A stretch of DNA of 64,000 nt from Streptomyces camelliae (lineage in GTDB: Bacteria > Actinomycetota > Actinomycetes > Streptomycetales > Streptomycetaceae): assembly GCF_027625935.1 (NCBI RefSeq), contig NZ_CP115300.1, positions 8,680,001 through 8,744,000 on the forward strand, in the 5' to 3' direction. The notes beneath the pieces were generated by a model. That model saw only the letters and a program-made list of their open reading frames with translations, ran no database searches and was not told the origin of the DNA. This document shows, in pieces, positions 43,904 to 52,582 of this stretch (positions within the stretch are counted from its first letter, which is position 1; every line of letters begins with the position of its first letter). The translations under genes were made by a program, and so were the position numbers.

Positions 43904-44250
43904 ACGTCCGTCTCCGCCTGCGCCCGGAGCTTCTCCGCCCGCTCCCGCGGGTCGTACGCCGGTCCGACGCCCTCGATCAGGAGTACGTCCCCCTCGATGT
44001 GGTCCGTCCGCAGCCTGAGGATCCGCTGGTACTCGGGGGAGGCGTACCACGCGCGGGCCCTGGCCAGGTCCGGGAACTCGATCAGCACCATGCTGCCCGG
44101 CCAGTTTCCCTCCACCACCTCGGTCGGCGGGCCGTGGATGACGAAGCGTCCCTGGAAGGGATCGAGGGTGGCCTGGATCCGCTCCAGGTACTCCAGGATC
44201 TCGGGGTGCTGACGACGGCTGCGCAGATGCGCGAAACCATAAGCAGGCAC
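43900..44250 (-). CDS. DUF1330-family protein
   Basis: The 116-residue protein has the ferredoxin-like DUF1330 pattern: YLERIQATLDPFQGRFVIHGPPTEVVEGNWPGSMVLIEFPDLARARAWYASPEYQRILRLR. GTG at 44250 has AAGGAAG about 7 nt upstream; the longer frame to 44322 is less likely. DUF1330 proteins are small dimeric proteins of uncertain function. Confidence 0.8.
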   Translation of the reverse strand: MPAYGFAHLRSRRQHPEILEYLERIQATLDPFQGRFVIHGPPTEVVEGNWPGSMVLIEFPDLARARAWYASPEYQRILRLRTDHIEGDVLLIEGVGPAYDPRERAEKLRAQAETDV

Positions 44251-44445
44251 GGTGACTTCCTTCACTGGATCGTCCGCCTTCCCGGTGGGGAGGCCGATCC
44301 GAACGTAGCCATGGACGTCCATCCACTGCCATTCCCTCCGAGGTAATGGCCTCGCGGCGTCACGATGCGCGGCCGGTGCGGCTACGGTGTGCCGGCGGGC
44401 CGAGTTCGCCCCCTACCCATCGAACGCCCAGCGCAGGAGGCAGCG

Positions 44446-44961
44446 TTGACCGGTATCGTTCCCGAGACCATCCGCAGGGGACGGCTGGAGCTGCTGCCCT
44501 TGTCCGTCCGGCACGCCGAAGAGATGGCCGCGGCACTGTCCGACCCCGCCCTGCATACGTTCATCGGAGGGGCCCCGGACACCGCGCAAACGCTCCGTAC
44601 CCGCTACGAACGCCTGGTCGCGGGCTCACCCGATCCCGCCGTCACCTGGTGCAACTGGGTCATACGGCTCCGCGACGCGGCGTGCCTGACCGGCACGGTC
44701 CAGGCGACGGTCACCGTGGGTGCCCATGGACGGGTGGCGGAGATCGCCTGGGTCGTGGGAACTCCCTGGCAGCGGCGGGGATTTGCCACCGAAGCGGCCG
44801 GGGCCCTGGTCACATGGCTGGCAGAGCGAGGCGTGCGAACGGTCGTCGCCCACATCCACCCCGATCACCAGGCGTCCGCCGCTGTCGCCACCGCCGTCGG
44901 CCTCGCCCCCACCGGTCAATGGCACGACGGAGAGAGAAGGTGGCTGCTGAACGTCCACTGA
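44446..44961 (+). CDS. GNAT-family N-acetyltransferase (TTG start)
   Basis: The 171-residue acetyltransferase begins with ETIRRGRLELLPLSVRHAEEMAAALSDPALHTFIGG, typical of the RimJ-like GNAT group, and has EIAWVVGTPWQRRGFATEAAGALVTWLAERG for acetyl-CoA and substrate binding. TTG at 44446 is chosen because a perfect AGGAGG (44435-44440) lies 5 nt upstream; no ATG or GTG is better placed. Acceptor unknown. Confidence 0.82.
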   Translation: MTGIVPETIRRGRLELLPLSVRHAEEMAAALSDPALHTFIGGAPDTAQTLRTRYERLVAGSPDPAVTWCNWVIRLRDAACLTGTVQATVTVGAHGRVAEIAWVVGTPWQRRGFATEAAGALVTWLAERGVRTVVAHIHPDHQASAAVATAVGLAPTGQWHDGERRWLLNVH

Positions 44962-45049
44962 GACTCGCGCCTTTGGATCCGCCGGAGCAGGTCGCGCCAC
45001 CGAGGCAACTGGTGCCTGCGCCGGACCGGTTCCCGCGGAGGGACCCGAC

Positions 45050-45280
45050 CCTCGTGAGGCCCAGATCACCCGGCTCAAGGCGGAGAACACCAAGCCCAGG
45101 GGACGGTTGACCCGATCGGAGCAGGCGGTCATCGAGCTCACGGACTTCCGCACCCAGGCCCCGGCCCGGCTCGCCGCACAGCACGAGGAGATCGTCCGGC
45201 TCCGCGAGGCCGCCGCCGGAACAAGCCGAGTCAGCCGCCTCCCGGCACCACGAACCACAGCGATCGGGACCTGCAGTTGA
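45050..45280 (+). pseudogene. Fragment of a recombinase-associated coiled-coil (DUF6262/TnpC-like) protein
   Basis: In the frame ending at 45280 the text is AQITRLKAENTKPRGRLTRS, EQAVIELTDFRTQAPARLAA and QHEEIVRLREAA, a coiled coil. It closely resembles the C-terminal part of proteins encoded with tyrosine recombinases of Tn554-like modules. No start is present. With the integrase remnant at 45988 it marks the debris of a mobile element. Nothing recognisable lies in 44962-45049. Confidence 0.6.
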
Positions 45281-45303
45281 GGCGGGCGCGTGCAGTGGTC
45301 CCG

Positions 45304-45936
45304 TCAGCCGTTGTTACGGAAGACGAGCAGATAGCGCCAGAAGAGGAGCCTGCGGATGCTGCATCCAGGCAGCAGGACCGCGGCCTCCCGGCGGATCTGG
45401 AGCAGGGGCATGGCCGGCTGTCTCACCGGCGCTTTCACCTGCTCTCGACCGGTCGCAGCGGCGGTGGGGCGAAGCCTGTCCTTCACAGCGACGGTCAGCC
45501 TGGCGACAGCGTTGACGGGAACGGCCGCCAGACTCCAAGCCCAGTCGAGCCGGGTCTTCTCCGGATAGCAGCCCAAGATCACGAGGACGCCGCCGGGCGC
45601 GAGTGCGTCACGCAGTGCAGCGACGGTGTCGAACGGCATGTGATGGATGCTGGCGAGGCACGAGATGAAGTCGTAGTGATCCTCGGGCAGTTCGACTTCG
45701 GTGACGTTCGCGTGCCGGAAGCGTGGGCTCCGGTCGCCCGCTAGCCGCCCCGACAAAGCGCGGGCCTCGGCGATGGCCTCCTCCGACGGGTCGATCGCAT
45801 CGACCTCTATGCCCAGGTGAGCGAGTCGACGAGCGAACCGGCCGGTTCCGCAGCCGACGTCCAGGGCCGCACCGCAATTCCGCGGCATGTGGCGCAACAG
45901 CAGACGGTGATAGTGGTCGTTGTGATCAAAGGGCAT
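45304..45936 (-). CDS. Class I SAM-dependent methyltransferase
   Basis: The 210-residue enzyme starts MPFDHNDHYHRLLLRHMPRN and has the SAM motif ALDVGCGTGRFARRL, an acidic second strand (VDAIDPSEEAIAEA) and HYDFISCLASIHHMPF. The C-terminal part is longer than the core and may hold substrate residues. ATG at 45936 is chosen as it begins the conserved region. Recombinase fragments lie on both sides, on the opposite strand, so it may be cargo of a lost element or an insertion into it. Confidence 0.82.
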   Translation of the reverse strand: MPFDHNDHYHRLLLRHMPRNCGAALDVGCGTGRFARRLAHLGIEVDAIDPSEEAIAEARALSGRLAGDRSPRFRHANVTEVELPEDHYDFISCLASIHHMPFDTVAALRDALAPGGVLVILGCYPEKTRLDWAWSLAAVPVNAVARLTVAVKDRLRPTAAATGREQVKAPVRQPAMPLLQIRREAAVLLPGCSIRRLLFWRYLLVFRNNG

Positions 45937-45987
45937 GGTCTGACCCTGCCACAGCGCACGCGCAGGGCCCGGCGGTTCCACCACCAA

Positions 45988-46203
45988 GACGCAGGCAGTG
46001 AACTGCGTCACGCCGGCGGGGTTGGACTACAACACGCACGCGCCGTTGTGGAGGTGCAGCGGTTGCTCGGGCACGTATGGACGACCACCACGGTCGACAA
46101 CCTGGCGACGGCTCAGGCCGATCCAGAGCAGGCGGACCGATGGCGGCAGTCGGCGGCCCGGGCCGGGCAACGGCTGGTCACGGATAGGCGGAGTCTACGG
46201 TGA
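45988..46203 (+). pseudogene. Remnant of a tyrosine recombinase C-terminus
   Basis: The segment LRHAGGVGLQHARAVVEVQRLLGHVWTTTTVDN matches the catalytic C-terminus of tyrosine integrases: LRH with the catalytic Arg, and LLGH with the histidine. The catalytic tyrosine, expected a few residues after TTTT, is replaced (VDNLATAQ). There is no N-terminal part. The frame ends at TGA 46201-46203, directly before a tandem repeat. Confidence 0.6.
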
Positions 46204-46257
46204 AGTGGAATCTGCGTTGGCACGGCCGCCAGTCGAATTTGCGTTGGCACAGCCGCC
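46204..46257. repeat. Two 27-bp tandem imperfect repeats
   Basis: Units 46204-46230 and 46231-46257 agree at 24 of 27 positions; both contain TGCGTTGGCAC and end GCCGCC. They begin right after the integrase stop, so they may be the end or attachment site of the mobile element. No function is proven. Confidence 0.7.
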
Positions 46258-46430
46258 AAGCGCGACATCCTGCGGCCGGTTGATCTGCAGGCGGCCTTCG
46301 CGACCGTGGGCTTCACTCCGTCACTGAGCAAGGTCGCCGCGCTGTGGGGCGGCACCCCGGTGACGGTGCGGTTGGACGACCTGGACAAGATCTGCGCGGC
46401 GCCGCAGTGCACGGCAGGCGACCTGTTGGA
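46258..46430 (+). pseudogene. Remnant of an XRE-like (HTH_26) regulator
   Basis: The reading LSKVAALWGGTPVTVRLDDL followed by DKICAAPQCTAGDLLEAE is the second half of a small Cro/C1-type helix-turn-helix protein, where the recognition helix lies before VRLDDLDKIC. It lacks a start. At about 46430 it runs into the antisense strand of a VOC-family gene, so a deletion junction is likely there. Confidence 0.55.
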
Positions 46431-46940
46431 GGCCGAGCTCGACGCCGAACACCTGGCCGTAGAAGGCAGTGGCGGCGGACACGTCGCTGGTGTGCAGTTC
46501 GTTCCAGGGCAGCGCGCCAGGCTCGCTGACGACCTGTGCGCCGAAGAACTCGCCGGGCTGCCGGACACCGAACACCGCGCCCTGCGGGTCGGCGGCGATC
46601 AGCATCCGGCCGAGCGTGCCGACGTCCATCAGCGGAGCGAGCAGGGTGCCGCCGTGGCGGTGATCGCGTCCTGGGTGGCCTGGGCGTCGGTGGTGGACAG
46701 GTAGCTGGTCCAGACGGTCGGCGGCTCCGGCGCTCCCTCGGGTGCCATCGTCGGGCCGATGCCGGCCACGGGCTTGCCACGGAGCTCACAGACCGCGTAC
46801 CCGCCGAACTCGGGCGGGCCCGGCCGGCGCTGCCAGCCCAGCAGAGCGCGGTAGAAGTCCGGCGCGGCGGGCTGGTCCTTCGCCATCAGATCGACCCAGC
46901 ACGGGGTACCGGTCGCGTACGCGGTGGTGACTTCGGGCAT
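46430..46940 (-). pseudogene. VOC-family (glyoxalase/bleomycin-resistance-like) gene, frameshifted and truncated
   Basis: ATG at 46940 begins MPEVTTAYATGTPCWVDLMAKDQPAA, followed by APDFYRALLGWQ, typical of two-domain VOC proteins. Around 46640-46650 the frame shifts; the sense resumes as TLLAPLMDVGTLGRMLIAADPQGAVFGVRQPG, then the second domain (WNELHTSDVSAATAFYGQVFGVELG) and stops at the junction with the HTH remnant near 46430. The second VOC domain is largely lost. Confidence 0.6.
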
Positions 46941-47021
46941 CTCTCGCTCTTTCTGGTCAGGTCCCCCATCAGTCACCCTCGTGCCGCGGGCTGGAATCCG
47001 CCACCCGGCGGCCGGATCGGC

Positions 47022-47234
47022 CTACGCCTCGAACGAGGGGACGCGGGCGGCGAGTTCCGCGGCGAAGTGCCGGGCCTGTGCTCCCCAGTCGTGGTCGATC
47101 GCACCGAAGTGCTGGAGGACGTCGAGCAGCTCGTGTGCCTCCGAGAGGGTGAGCAGGGGCAGGCGCGGCTCGCGTGGTTCGTGCAGACCGAATGCGGGAT
47201 CGAGGATTTCGTCCATACCGGGCGCAACGGACAT
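47022..47234 (-). CDS. Small hypothetical protein, 70 aa
   Basis: The ATG at 47234 begins MSVAPGMDEILDPAFGLHEPREPRLPLLTLSEAHELLDVLQ, with a mostly helical C-terminal half (GAQARHFAAELAARVPSFEA). No family is recognised. No clear ribosome-binding site is seen. Composition and codon pattern look like a real gene, but the surroundings are decayed. Confidence 0.45.
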   Translation of the reverse strand: MSVAPGMDEILDPAFGLHEPREPRLPLLTLSEAHELLDVLQHFGAIDHDWGAQARHFAAELAARVPSFEA

Positions 47235-47331
47235 CGATCGCGAGGGTTACGGGTGCTGGTCAGGCAGGGGAGGGGTCTTTGCCGAACGAATGCCCTCCAC
47301 GACGTCCGTCGGCCGAGCGGCAGCATGGCTC

Positions 47332-47540
47332 CGGTGCAGCCGGCACGTGATCGTGCCCGACCTTCGTGGCCACGGCGGCAACAGCCGGCCCGGCGTCCAT
47401 TGCGTTGAGCTGATGCGGCTGGTCGCCGTCGGTGCCGGACACCTGGTCCATGCCACACGGCCCGACGAGCGCCGTGGTCGAGTCGTTGGCGGTCTCCCGG
47501 CCCAGCAGCTCCGAGCAGAGGCGCGTCGGCGCCCGTGGAC
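47332..47540 (+). pseudogene. Alpha/beta-hydrolase with its middle deleted
   Basis: One frame reads HVIVPDLRGHGGNSRPG, the segment before the nucleophile elbow of alpha/beta-hydrolases, and continues at once as LMRLVAVGAGHLVHATRPDE, the final catalytic-histidine region. The nucleophile, lid and acid regions (about 150 residues) are absent. There is no start. It is an internal-deletion remnant. The rest of 47235-47660 has nothing clear. Confidence 0.5.
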
Positions 47541-47621
47541 CGGGCGCCCCCAGCCGATGTCTCGGGGGACTGCTTCCGGAGCCCACTGGCCGACGCGCCG
47601 CGGGGGAGTGTCCGCGTCAGG

Positions 47622-47657
47622 TGCCTCATGGATAGCCGCACCTCATACCGTGAGGCA
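47622..47657. promoter_or_regulatory. Inverted repeat before the CGNR gene
   Basis: TGCCTCA (47622-47628) and TGAGGCA (47651-47657) are separated by 22 nt, ending 11 nt before the CGNR start. It may be an operator for this regulator or for others; unproven. Confidence 0.35.
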
Positions 47658-47668
47658 GGCGCCGTACC

Positions 47669-48277
47669 ATGAACGTCATGAAGGAATCCGTGACGGAAGA
47701 AGCCGCCCTGCCGCCCGCACAGGGCGAGGGGGAGCACCTCTCCCTCGCGCTCGCCAACAGCGCCATCGCGCTGCCCGGCGGACACATGGTCGATCTCCTC
47801 AGGACTCCCGCACTGGCGAACCACTGGCTGACCGAACGCGGGCTCGCCCCGGTCGACGCGGGCATGCGGGACATGTGCGCGACACAGCTGCGTGCGCTGC
47901 GCGAACAGATCAGGTCGCTGTTCGCGGCTCATGACGCGGGGCTCCCCGCACTCCCCGCCGCCGTCACGGCCGTCAACGACGCGATGACCCGCGTCCCCAC
48001 GGCCCCGCTGCTGCGGTGGGACGACAAGACCGGCCCCTACCGCGCCACCCCTCACCCCACCACCGAGATCGTCGACCACGCCCTCGCGACCCTCGCCGCC
48101 GATGCCGCCGACCTGCTCACCGGACCCGACGCCGACCGCCTCACTGCCTGTGGCTCCGCCCCCTGCAACCGCTATCTGCTCCGCCACGGCCGCCGCCACT
48201 GGTGCTCCACCCGCTGCGGCGACCGCGCCCGCGCCGCCCGCGCCTATGCCCGCCGTACCCGGACCACGACGGAATGA
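47669..48277 (+). CDS. CGNR zinc-finger / ABATE-domain regulator
   Basis: The 202-residue protein has an ABATE N-terminal domain (LSLALANSAIALPGGHMVDLLRTPALANHWLTERGLAP) and a C-terminal CGNR zinc finger: TACGSAPCNRYLLRHGRRHWCSTRCGDRARAARAYARR. CGNR proteins are likely stress-response transcription regulators. The start is ATG 47669 or 47678, without a good ribosome-binding site. The 3' end runs against a truncated Gfo gene on the other strand. Confidence 0.8.
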   Translation: MNVMKESVTEEAALPPAQGEGEHLSLALANSAIALPGGHMVDLLRTPALANHWLTERGLAPVDAGMRDMCATQLRALREQIRSLFAAHDAGLPALPAAVTAVNDAMTRVPTAPLLRWDDKTGPYRATPHPTTEIVDHALATLAADAADLLTGPDADRLTACGSAPCNRYLLRHGRRHWCSTRCGDRARAARAYARRTRTTTE

Positions 48278-49187
48278 CGACTGCCCGCCGGACACGGGAT
48301 CTCTGAGCGGGGGTGTCCCGGGCGACCTCGGCGGCTTCGAAGTGCAGGGCGTCGTGTGAGGTGTGGGGTTCGGTGCGGACCAGCGATGTGCCGCCGCCGG
48401 CCGGGGTGAGGAGGAGGTCTCCGGGCTGGTAGAAGGGGCCCGGCAGGCTCAGGGTGGCGTGGGTGCCGGCGATGGTGGCGGTGGTGGGGGTGTCACTGAA
48501 GAGCGTGGTGTGGACGATGGCCTGGTGGCCGTCGGCGTTGCTGAGGATGGCGGCGAGCTGGCCGTTGACACCGGCGGGATGGGGCTGGCCCGTGGCCTGG
48601 ACGGTGGTGGGGGCGCCCAGGATCCACGTGGCGAGGGACACGGGGTACGTGCCGAGGTCGAGGAGGGGACCGCCGGCGAGCTCGGGGCGCGCGATGCGGT
48701 GCCCGGCGCCGAAACGCTCGCCGTGGTCGGCCAGGACGGTGTGGATGTCGCCGAGCACGCCGGAGTCGAGGATCTGGCGGACGACGTCGAATCGGGGGAG
48801 GAAGAAGGTCCACAGGGCCTCCGCGCAGAACAGCCCCCGTTCGGCGGCGAGTTCGGCGATCTCGGTGGCCTGGGCCGCGTCGAGCGCGAGCGGTTTCTCG
48901 ACGAGGGTGTGCTTGCCGGACTCCAGGGCGAGCCGGGCGCAGGCGAGATGGGCGGTGTGCTCGGTGGTGACGTACACCACGTCGACGTCCGGTGCGGCGG
49001 CCGGCTCTTCGTACGAGCCGTACGCGCCCTCGATGCCGTGCCGGCCGGCGAAGTCCTCGGCGCGGACGGCGTCGCGGGAGGCGACTGCGGTGAAGCGCTG
49101 CCGGGTGTGCCGCTGGACTGAGCGGACGAAGCGCTCGGCGATCCAGCCGGTTCCGAGGACGCCCCAGCGCAGGGCGGAGGCGTCCAT
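48141..49187 (-). pseudogene. Gfo/Idh/MocA dehydrogenase truncated at its C-terminus
   Basis: From ATG 49187 the protein is a normal NAD(P)-dependent dehydrogenase: RWGVLGTGWIAERFVRSVQRH for the nucleotide, VDVVYVTTEHTAHLACARLAL, then GKHTLVEKPLALDAAQ with the EKP motif, GGPLLDLGTYPVSL and ALHFEAAEVAR. At about 48317 homology stops and the frame continues 59 residues as the antisense of the CGNR gene. About 40 C-terminal residues are missing. The join looks like a deletion that fused the two genes tail to tail. Confidence 0.65.
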
Positions 49188-49251
49188 CGGGTCGGGGTGC
49201 GAGGGGTGGGGAGGGAGTCGGGGAAGGCGGGCGTCGGGTCGGCATCGGCGT

Positions 49252-50240
49252 TCAGACCTCCGGGACCGCGACGGGGACGGTTCTGCCGCCGTCCTTCATG
49301 GACCGGATGACGGCCTCGGCCACCGCGGTGGCGGCCAGACCGTCGTGCGCGGTGGCCGGCGGGGAGGGGCCGCCCTGCGCGACGGCGTCCGTCCAGGCCT
49401 GGAACTCCAGACGGTAGGCGTCGGCGAAACGCGGCCGCCAGTCGGTGGGGTGGGCCGTGGCACGGGTACGGTCCGCGTCGCGGACCAGGCGTGCCGGGTG
49501 AGCCAGGGCCACGGCGCCGTGCTCGGCGACGATCTCGCAGCAGACGTCGTAGCCGTAACCGGCGTTGAGGAACGTCTCGACGGTCGTCAGTGCGCCGTCG
49601 GCGGTGCGCAGCAGCATCACCTGCGGATCACGCAGACCGGTCACGGCCGAGGTGGCGCGGGGTGCGTGCCGGCTGACCTCGGTGACGGGGGAGTCCAGCA
49701 GGCAGGGCACGGTGTCGAACTCGTGGATGGCCGATCCGGTGACGCTGAACTCGTCGGTGCAGCCGGGCGCGGAGGTGACGCCCCGGCTGACACAGAGCAG
49801 CGGCGCGCCGTACGTTCCCGAGGCGACGGCCGCCTTCAGGTCCAGGCAGGCGGGGTCGAAACGGCGCATGAAGCCCAGCGAGATCAGTCGCTCCCCGCCC
49901 GCCGCTCCTCGCGCACGACCCGGACACACCCCTGTGTCGTCGGGGCGAGCGGCTTCTCGCACAGCACCGGCTTTCCGGCCCGTACGGCGGCGATCGCCAG
50001 GTCCGCGTGGGTCGTGTCGTGGGAGGCGATGACGACGGCGTCGACGTCCGGGTCGGCGATGAGCGCGTAGCCGTCGCCGGCCGGACGGGCGCCGGCCGGG
50101 CCGGCGACGGCGGCGGCCCGTTCCTCGTCCACGTCGGCGACACTCACGACCTCGGCGCCGGACACACAGCGGTGCAGTGTGTTCACATGGTCGGCGCCCA
50201 TGACGCCCGCGCCGGCGACCCCGATGCGTACGGTGCTCAC
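49252..50240 (-). pseudogene. Gfo/Idh/MocA dehydrogenase with a frameshift
   Basis: GTG 50240 starts VSTVRIGVAGAGVMGADHVNTLH (nucleotide fold) and reaches VLCEKPLAPTTQGCVRVVRE. Near 49905, in a G-rich stretch, the frame shifts: the rest, GGERLISLGFMRRFDPACL and SVTGSAIHEFDTVPCL to a stop at 49252, is in another frame. One inserted base would make a normal ~330-residue inositol-dehydrogenase-like enzyme. The start overlaps the stop of the next upstream gene (GTGA). Frameshift may be real or a sequencing error. Confidence 0.65.
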
Positions 50241-51391
50241 GCCGGACTCACCCAAGTCCCCTGCTCGGCCGAGCGCCCCATCGCGTCCAGCGCCGCCGCA
50301 CTGGCCACGGCGTCGCTCAGGGTGGCACCCACCGGGGTGCCCTCCGTGATGGAGCGCAGGAAGCGGTACGCCTCGATCACCTTCAGATCGTCGTAGCCCA
50401 TGCTGGTGGCCGCCCCCGGCTGGAACGCGGCGTATTCGCCCGCGCCCGGGCCGACGTACACCGTGCTCACCGGCTGGTCCTGGTACGTCGTGCCCCGGCT
50501 GACCGCCAGCTCGTTCATCCGCCGGAAGTCCCAGAAGACGGCGCCCTTGGTGCCGTGCACCTCGAAGCCGTAGTTGTTCTGCTCGCCGACCGAGACCCGG
50601 CATGCCTCCAGGACGCCCCGGGCGCCGGAGGCGAAGCGCAGCAGACAGTTGACGTAGTCCTCGTTCTCCACCGGGCCGAGCTCGCCGCCGGTGGCCAGGC
50701 TGTGCCCGGCGGTGGCGCCGGTCGGTCGGGCGCGCTCGGGGACGAAGACGGCGGTGTCGGCAGTGAGCGAGGTGATCTCGCCGAGCAGATGGCGGGCGAG
50801 GTCGACGCCGTGCGAGGCGAGATCGCCCAGTACGCCGCTGCCGCCGCGCTCGCGCTCGTAGCGCCAGGTCAGGGCGCCCTGGGGATGGGCGGCGTAGTCG
50901 CTGAAGAGGCGGATGCGGATGTGGGTGACCGTGCCGATCTCCCCGGCGGCGATCAGGTCGCGGGCCAGCTCGACGGCGGGTGCGTTGCGGTAGTTGAAGC
51001 CGACCGTGCCCTGGACGCCGGCCTTCGCCACGGCGTCGGCCACCGCCCGGGCATCCTCGGCCGTGAGGCCGACCGGCTTCTCGATCCAGATGTGCTTGCC
51101 CGCCTCGGCCATCGCGACGCCGATCTCGCGGTGCAGGAAGTTGGGAGCGGTGATGCTGACCGCCTGGACCCGGGGATCGGCGGCCACCTCGCGCCAGTCC
51201 CGGGTCGCGGTGGCGAAGCCGTAGAGCCCGGCCGCCTCCTCCGCCCGGCCGGGTACCTCGTCGGCGACGGCGACCAGGTCCGGCCGTAGGGACAGCTGGG
51301 GGAAGTGGTGGGGCAGGCGGGCGTACGCCTGGGTGTGCACCCGCCCCATCCAGCCGAATCCCACGACGGCGACGCCGAGAGTGTTCACCAT
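50237..51391 (-). CDS. Gfo/Idh/MocA family oxidoreductase (intact)
   Basis: The 384-residue enzyme has the Rossmann start GVAVVGFGWMGRVHTQAYARL, VQAVSITAPNFLHREIGVAM, the catalytic Lys motif GKHIWIEKPVGLTAEDARA, GTVGFNYRNAPAVELARDL, LGDLASHGVDLARHLLG with a catalytic His/Asp, and a beta-sheet C-domain. Such enzymes oxidise or reduce sugars or inositols. Transcription probably begins at the operator TGGACCGTTCCA 14 nt upstream of the ATG, under the divergent LacI protein. It is the first gene of a three-dehydrogenase series. Confidence 0.88.
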   Translation of the reverse strand: MVNTLGVAVVGFGWMGRVHTQAYARLPHHFPQLSLRPDLVAVADEVPGRAEEAAGLYGFATATRDWREVAADPRVQAVSITAPNFLHREIGVAMAEAGKHIWIEKPVGLTAEDARAVADAVAKAGVQGTVGFNYRNAPAVELARDLIAAGEIGTVTHIRIRLFSDYAAHPQGALTWRYERERGGSGVLGDLASHGVDLARHLLGEITSLTADTAVFVPERARPTGATAGHSLATGGELGPVENEDYVNCLLRFASGARGVLEACRVSVGEQNNYGFEVHGTKGAVFWDFRRMNELAVSRGTTYQDQPVSTVYVGPGAGEYAAFQPGAATSMGYDDLKVIEAYRFLRSITEGTPVGATLSDAVASAAALDAMGRSAEQGTWVSPA

Positions 51392-51404
51392 GAGAGCCCT
51401 TCTT

Positions 51405-51498
51405 TGGACCGTTCCAGAGCTGGCCCGCTCACGATGGGCCCCGGTTCACCGGGAAGTCAAGAGTCTTTACAGGGGGAGGCGCCTTGTGGAACGGTCCA
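51405..51498. promoter_or_regulatory. Paired identical LacI operators between divergent genes
   Basis: TGGACCGTTCCA (51405-51416) and TGGAACGGTCCA (51487-51498) are exact reverse complements, 71 nt apart, flanking the start of each divergent gene. Each contains a TGGA/TCCA palindrome, the usual LacI-type symmetry. The second ends 3 nt before the lacI ATG, the first 14 nt from the dehydrogenase ATG, so a LacI tetramer could loop the region and shut both. Confidence 0.75.
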
Positions 51499-51501
51499 GT
51501 A

Positions 51502-52509
51502 ATGAGCTCTCCCACCATCCGTGACGTGGCCGAACGGGCCGGCGTGTCCAAGTCCCTGGTCTCGCTGGTGCTGCGCGGCTCGGAGGGCGTACGGCCCGAG
51601 AAGCGCGAGGCCGTCCTGGCGGCGGTCGAAGAGCTCGGCTACCGGCCCAACGCGGCCGCGCGCAGCCTGAGCGAGCGGCGCACCCGCACGGTGGGGGTGC
51701 TGCTCAACGACCTGCGCAATCCCTGGTTCGTGGAACTGCTCGACGGCCTGAACGCCCGGCTGTACGACAGCGGCCTGCACGTACTGCTCGCCGACGGCCA
51801 CCTCAACCGGCGCCTCGGCGAGGACCTCACCCGCACCTTCACCGAGCTGCGCGTCGACGGCCTGATCGCCGTCGGCACGCTGCAGGACCCCCAGGCGTTG
51901 CGCACCGTGGCCGGTCATGTCCCCACGGTCGTCGCGGGCGCCCGCGAACCGGTGCTGCCCGGCGTGGACATTGTCGCCAACGACGACGAGCACGGCGCCC
52001 GCCTGGCGACCGAGCACCTCATCGGCCTCGGCCACCGGCACATCGCCCACATCGCCGGCCAGGGCGCGGTCGGCGAGCTGCGCCGGCGCAGCTTCGAGGC
52101 CACCATGCGCGCACACGGCCTGGCGGACACGGCGGTGGTGGAGCAGGGCGACCTCACCGAGGAAGGCGGATACCGGGCCGCCGTCCGGCTCCTGAACCGC
52201 CCGCGGCGCCCGACCGCCGTCTTCGCGGTCAACGACATGACCTGCGTCGGCGCGCTCTCCGCCGCCGAGGAGAGCGGCCTGCGGGTCCCGCTGGACCTCT
52301 CCCTGGTCGGCTACGACAACACCTACCTCTCGCGCCTGCGCCATCTGTGGCTGACCACCGTGGACAACGCCGGCCATGACGTGGGCCGGCGCGCCGCGCA
52401 GCGGCTGCTCGACCGGATCGACGAACCGGACCGTCCGGCCGAGGTCGACCTCGCCACTCCCCGCCTGGACGTGCGCGGCACGACCGCCCCGCCCCGCACC
52501 GGAGCCTGA
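51502..52509 (+). CDS. LacI-family transcriptional regulator
   Basis: The 335-residue protein has a LacI helix-turn-helix (IRDVAERAGVSKSLVSLVLRGSEGVRPEKREAVLAA) and an effector domain (VGVLLNDLRNPWFVELLDGL to LSLVGYDNTYLSRLRHLWLTTV). ATG at 51502 is 3 nt after an operator, so it would repress itself. It divergently controls the sugar/inositol dehydrogenase genes. The inducer is probably the substrate of those enzymes. In-frame starts upstream (51484) lie within the operator. Confidence 0.87.
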   Translation: MSSPTIRDVAERAGVSKSLVSLVLRGSEGVRPEKREAVLAAVEELGYRPNAAARSLSERRTRTVGVLLNDLRNPWFVELLDGLNARLYDSGLHVLLADGHLNRRLGEDLTRTFTELRVDGLIAVGTLQDPQALRTVAGHVPTVVAGAREPVLPGVDIVANDDEHGARLATEHLIGLGHRHIAHIAGQGAVGELRRRSFEATMRAHGLADTAVVEQGDLTEEGGYRAAVRLLNRPRRPTAVFAVNDMTCVGALSAAEESGLRVPLDLSLVGYDNTYLSRLRHLWLTTVDNAGHDVGRRAAQRLLDRIDEPDRPAEVDLATPRLDVRGTTAPPRTGA

Positions 52510-52565
52510 CCGCGCCGGACAGGGGCTGCGGCGGCCGGGAAATGATCAGCGGGCCGCGGGTCCGC

Positions 52566-52577
52566 GATCGTACGATC
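52566..52577. promoter_or_regulatory. Perfect 12-bp palindrome before vgb
   Basis: GATCGTACGATC lies 5 nt before the vgb start. TACGAT within it could be a -10 box of a leaderless transcript. A regulator site is possible but unproven. Confidence 0.45.
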
Positions 52578-52582
52578 ACCGC

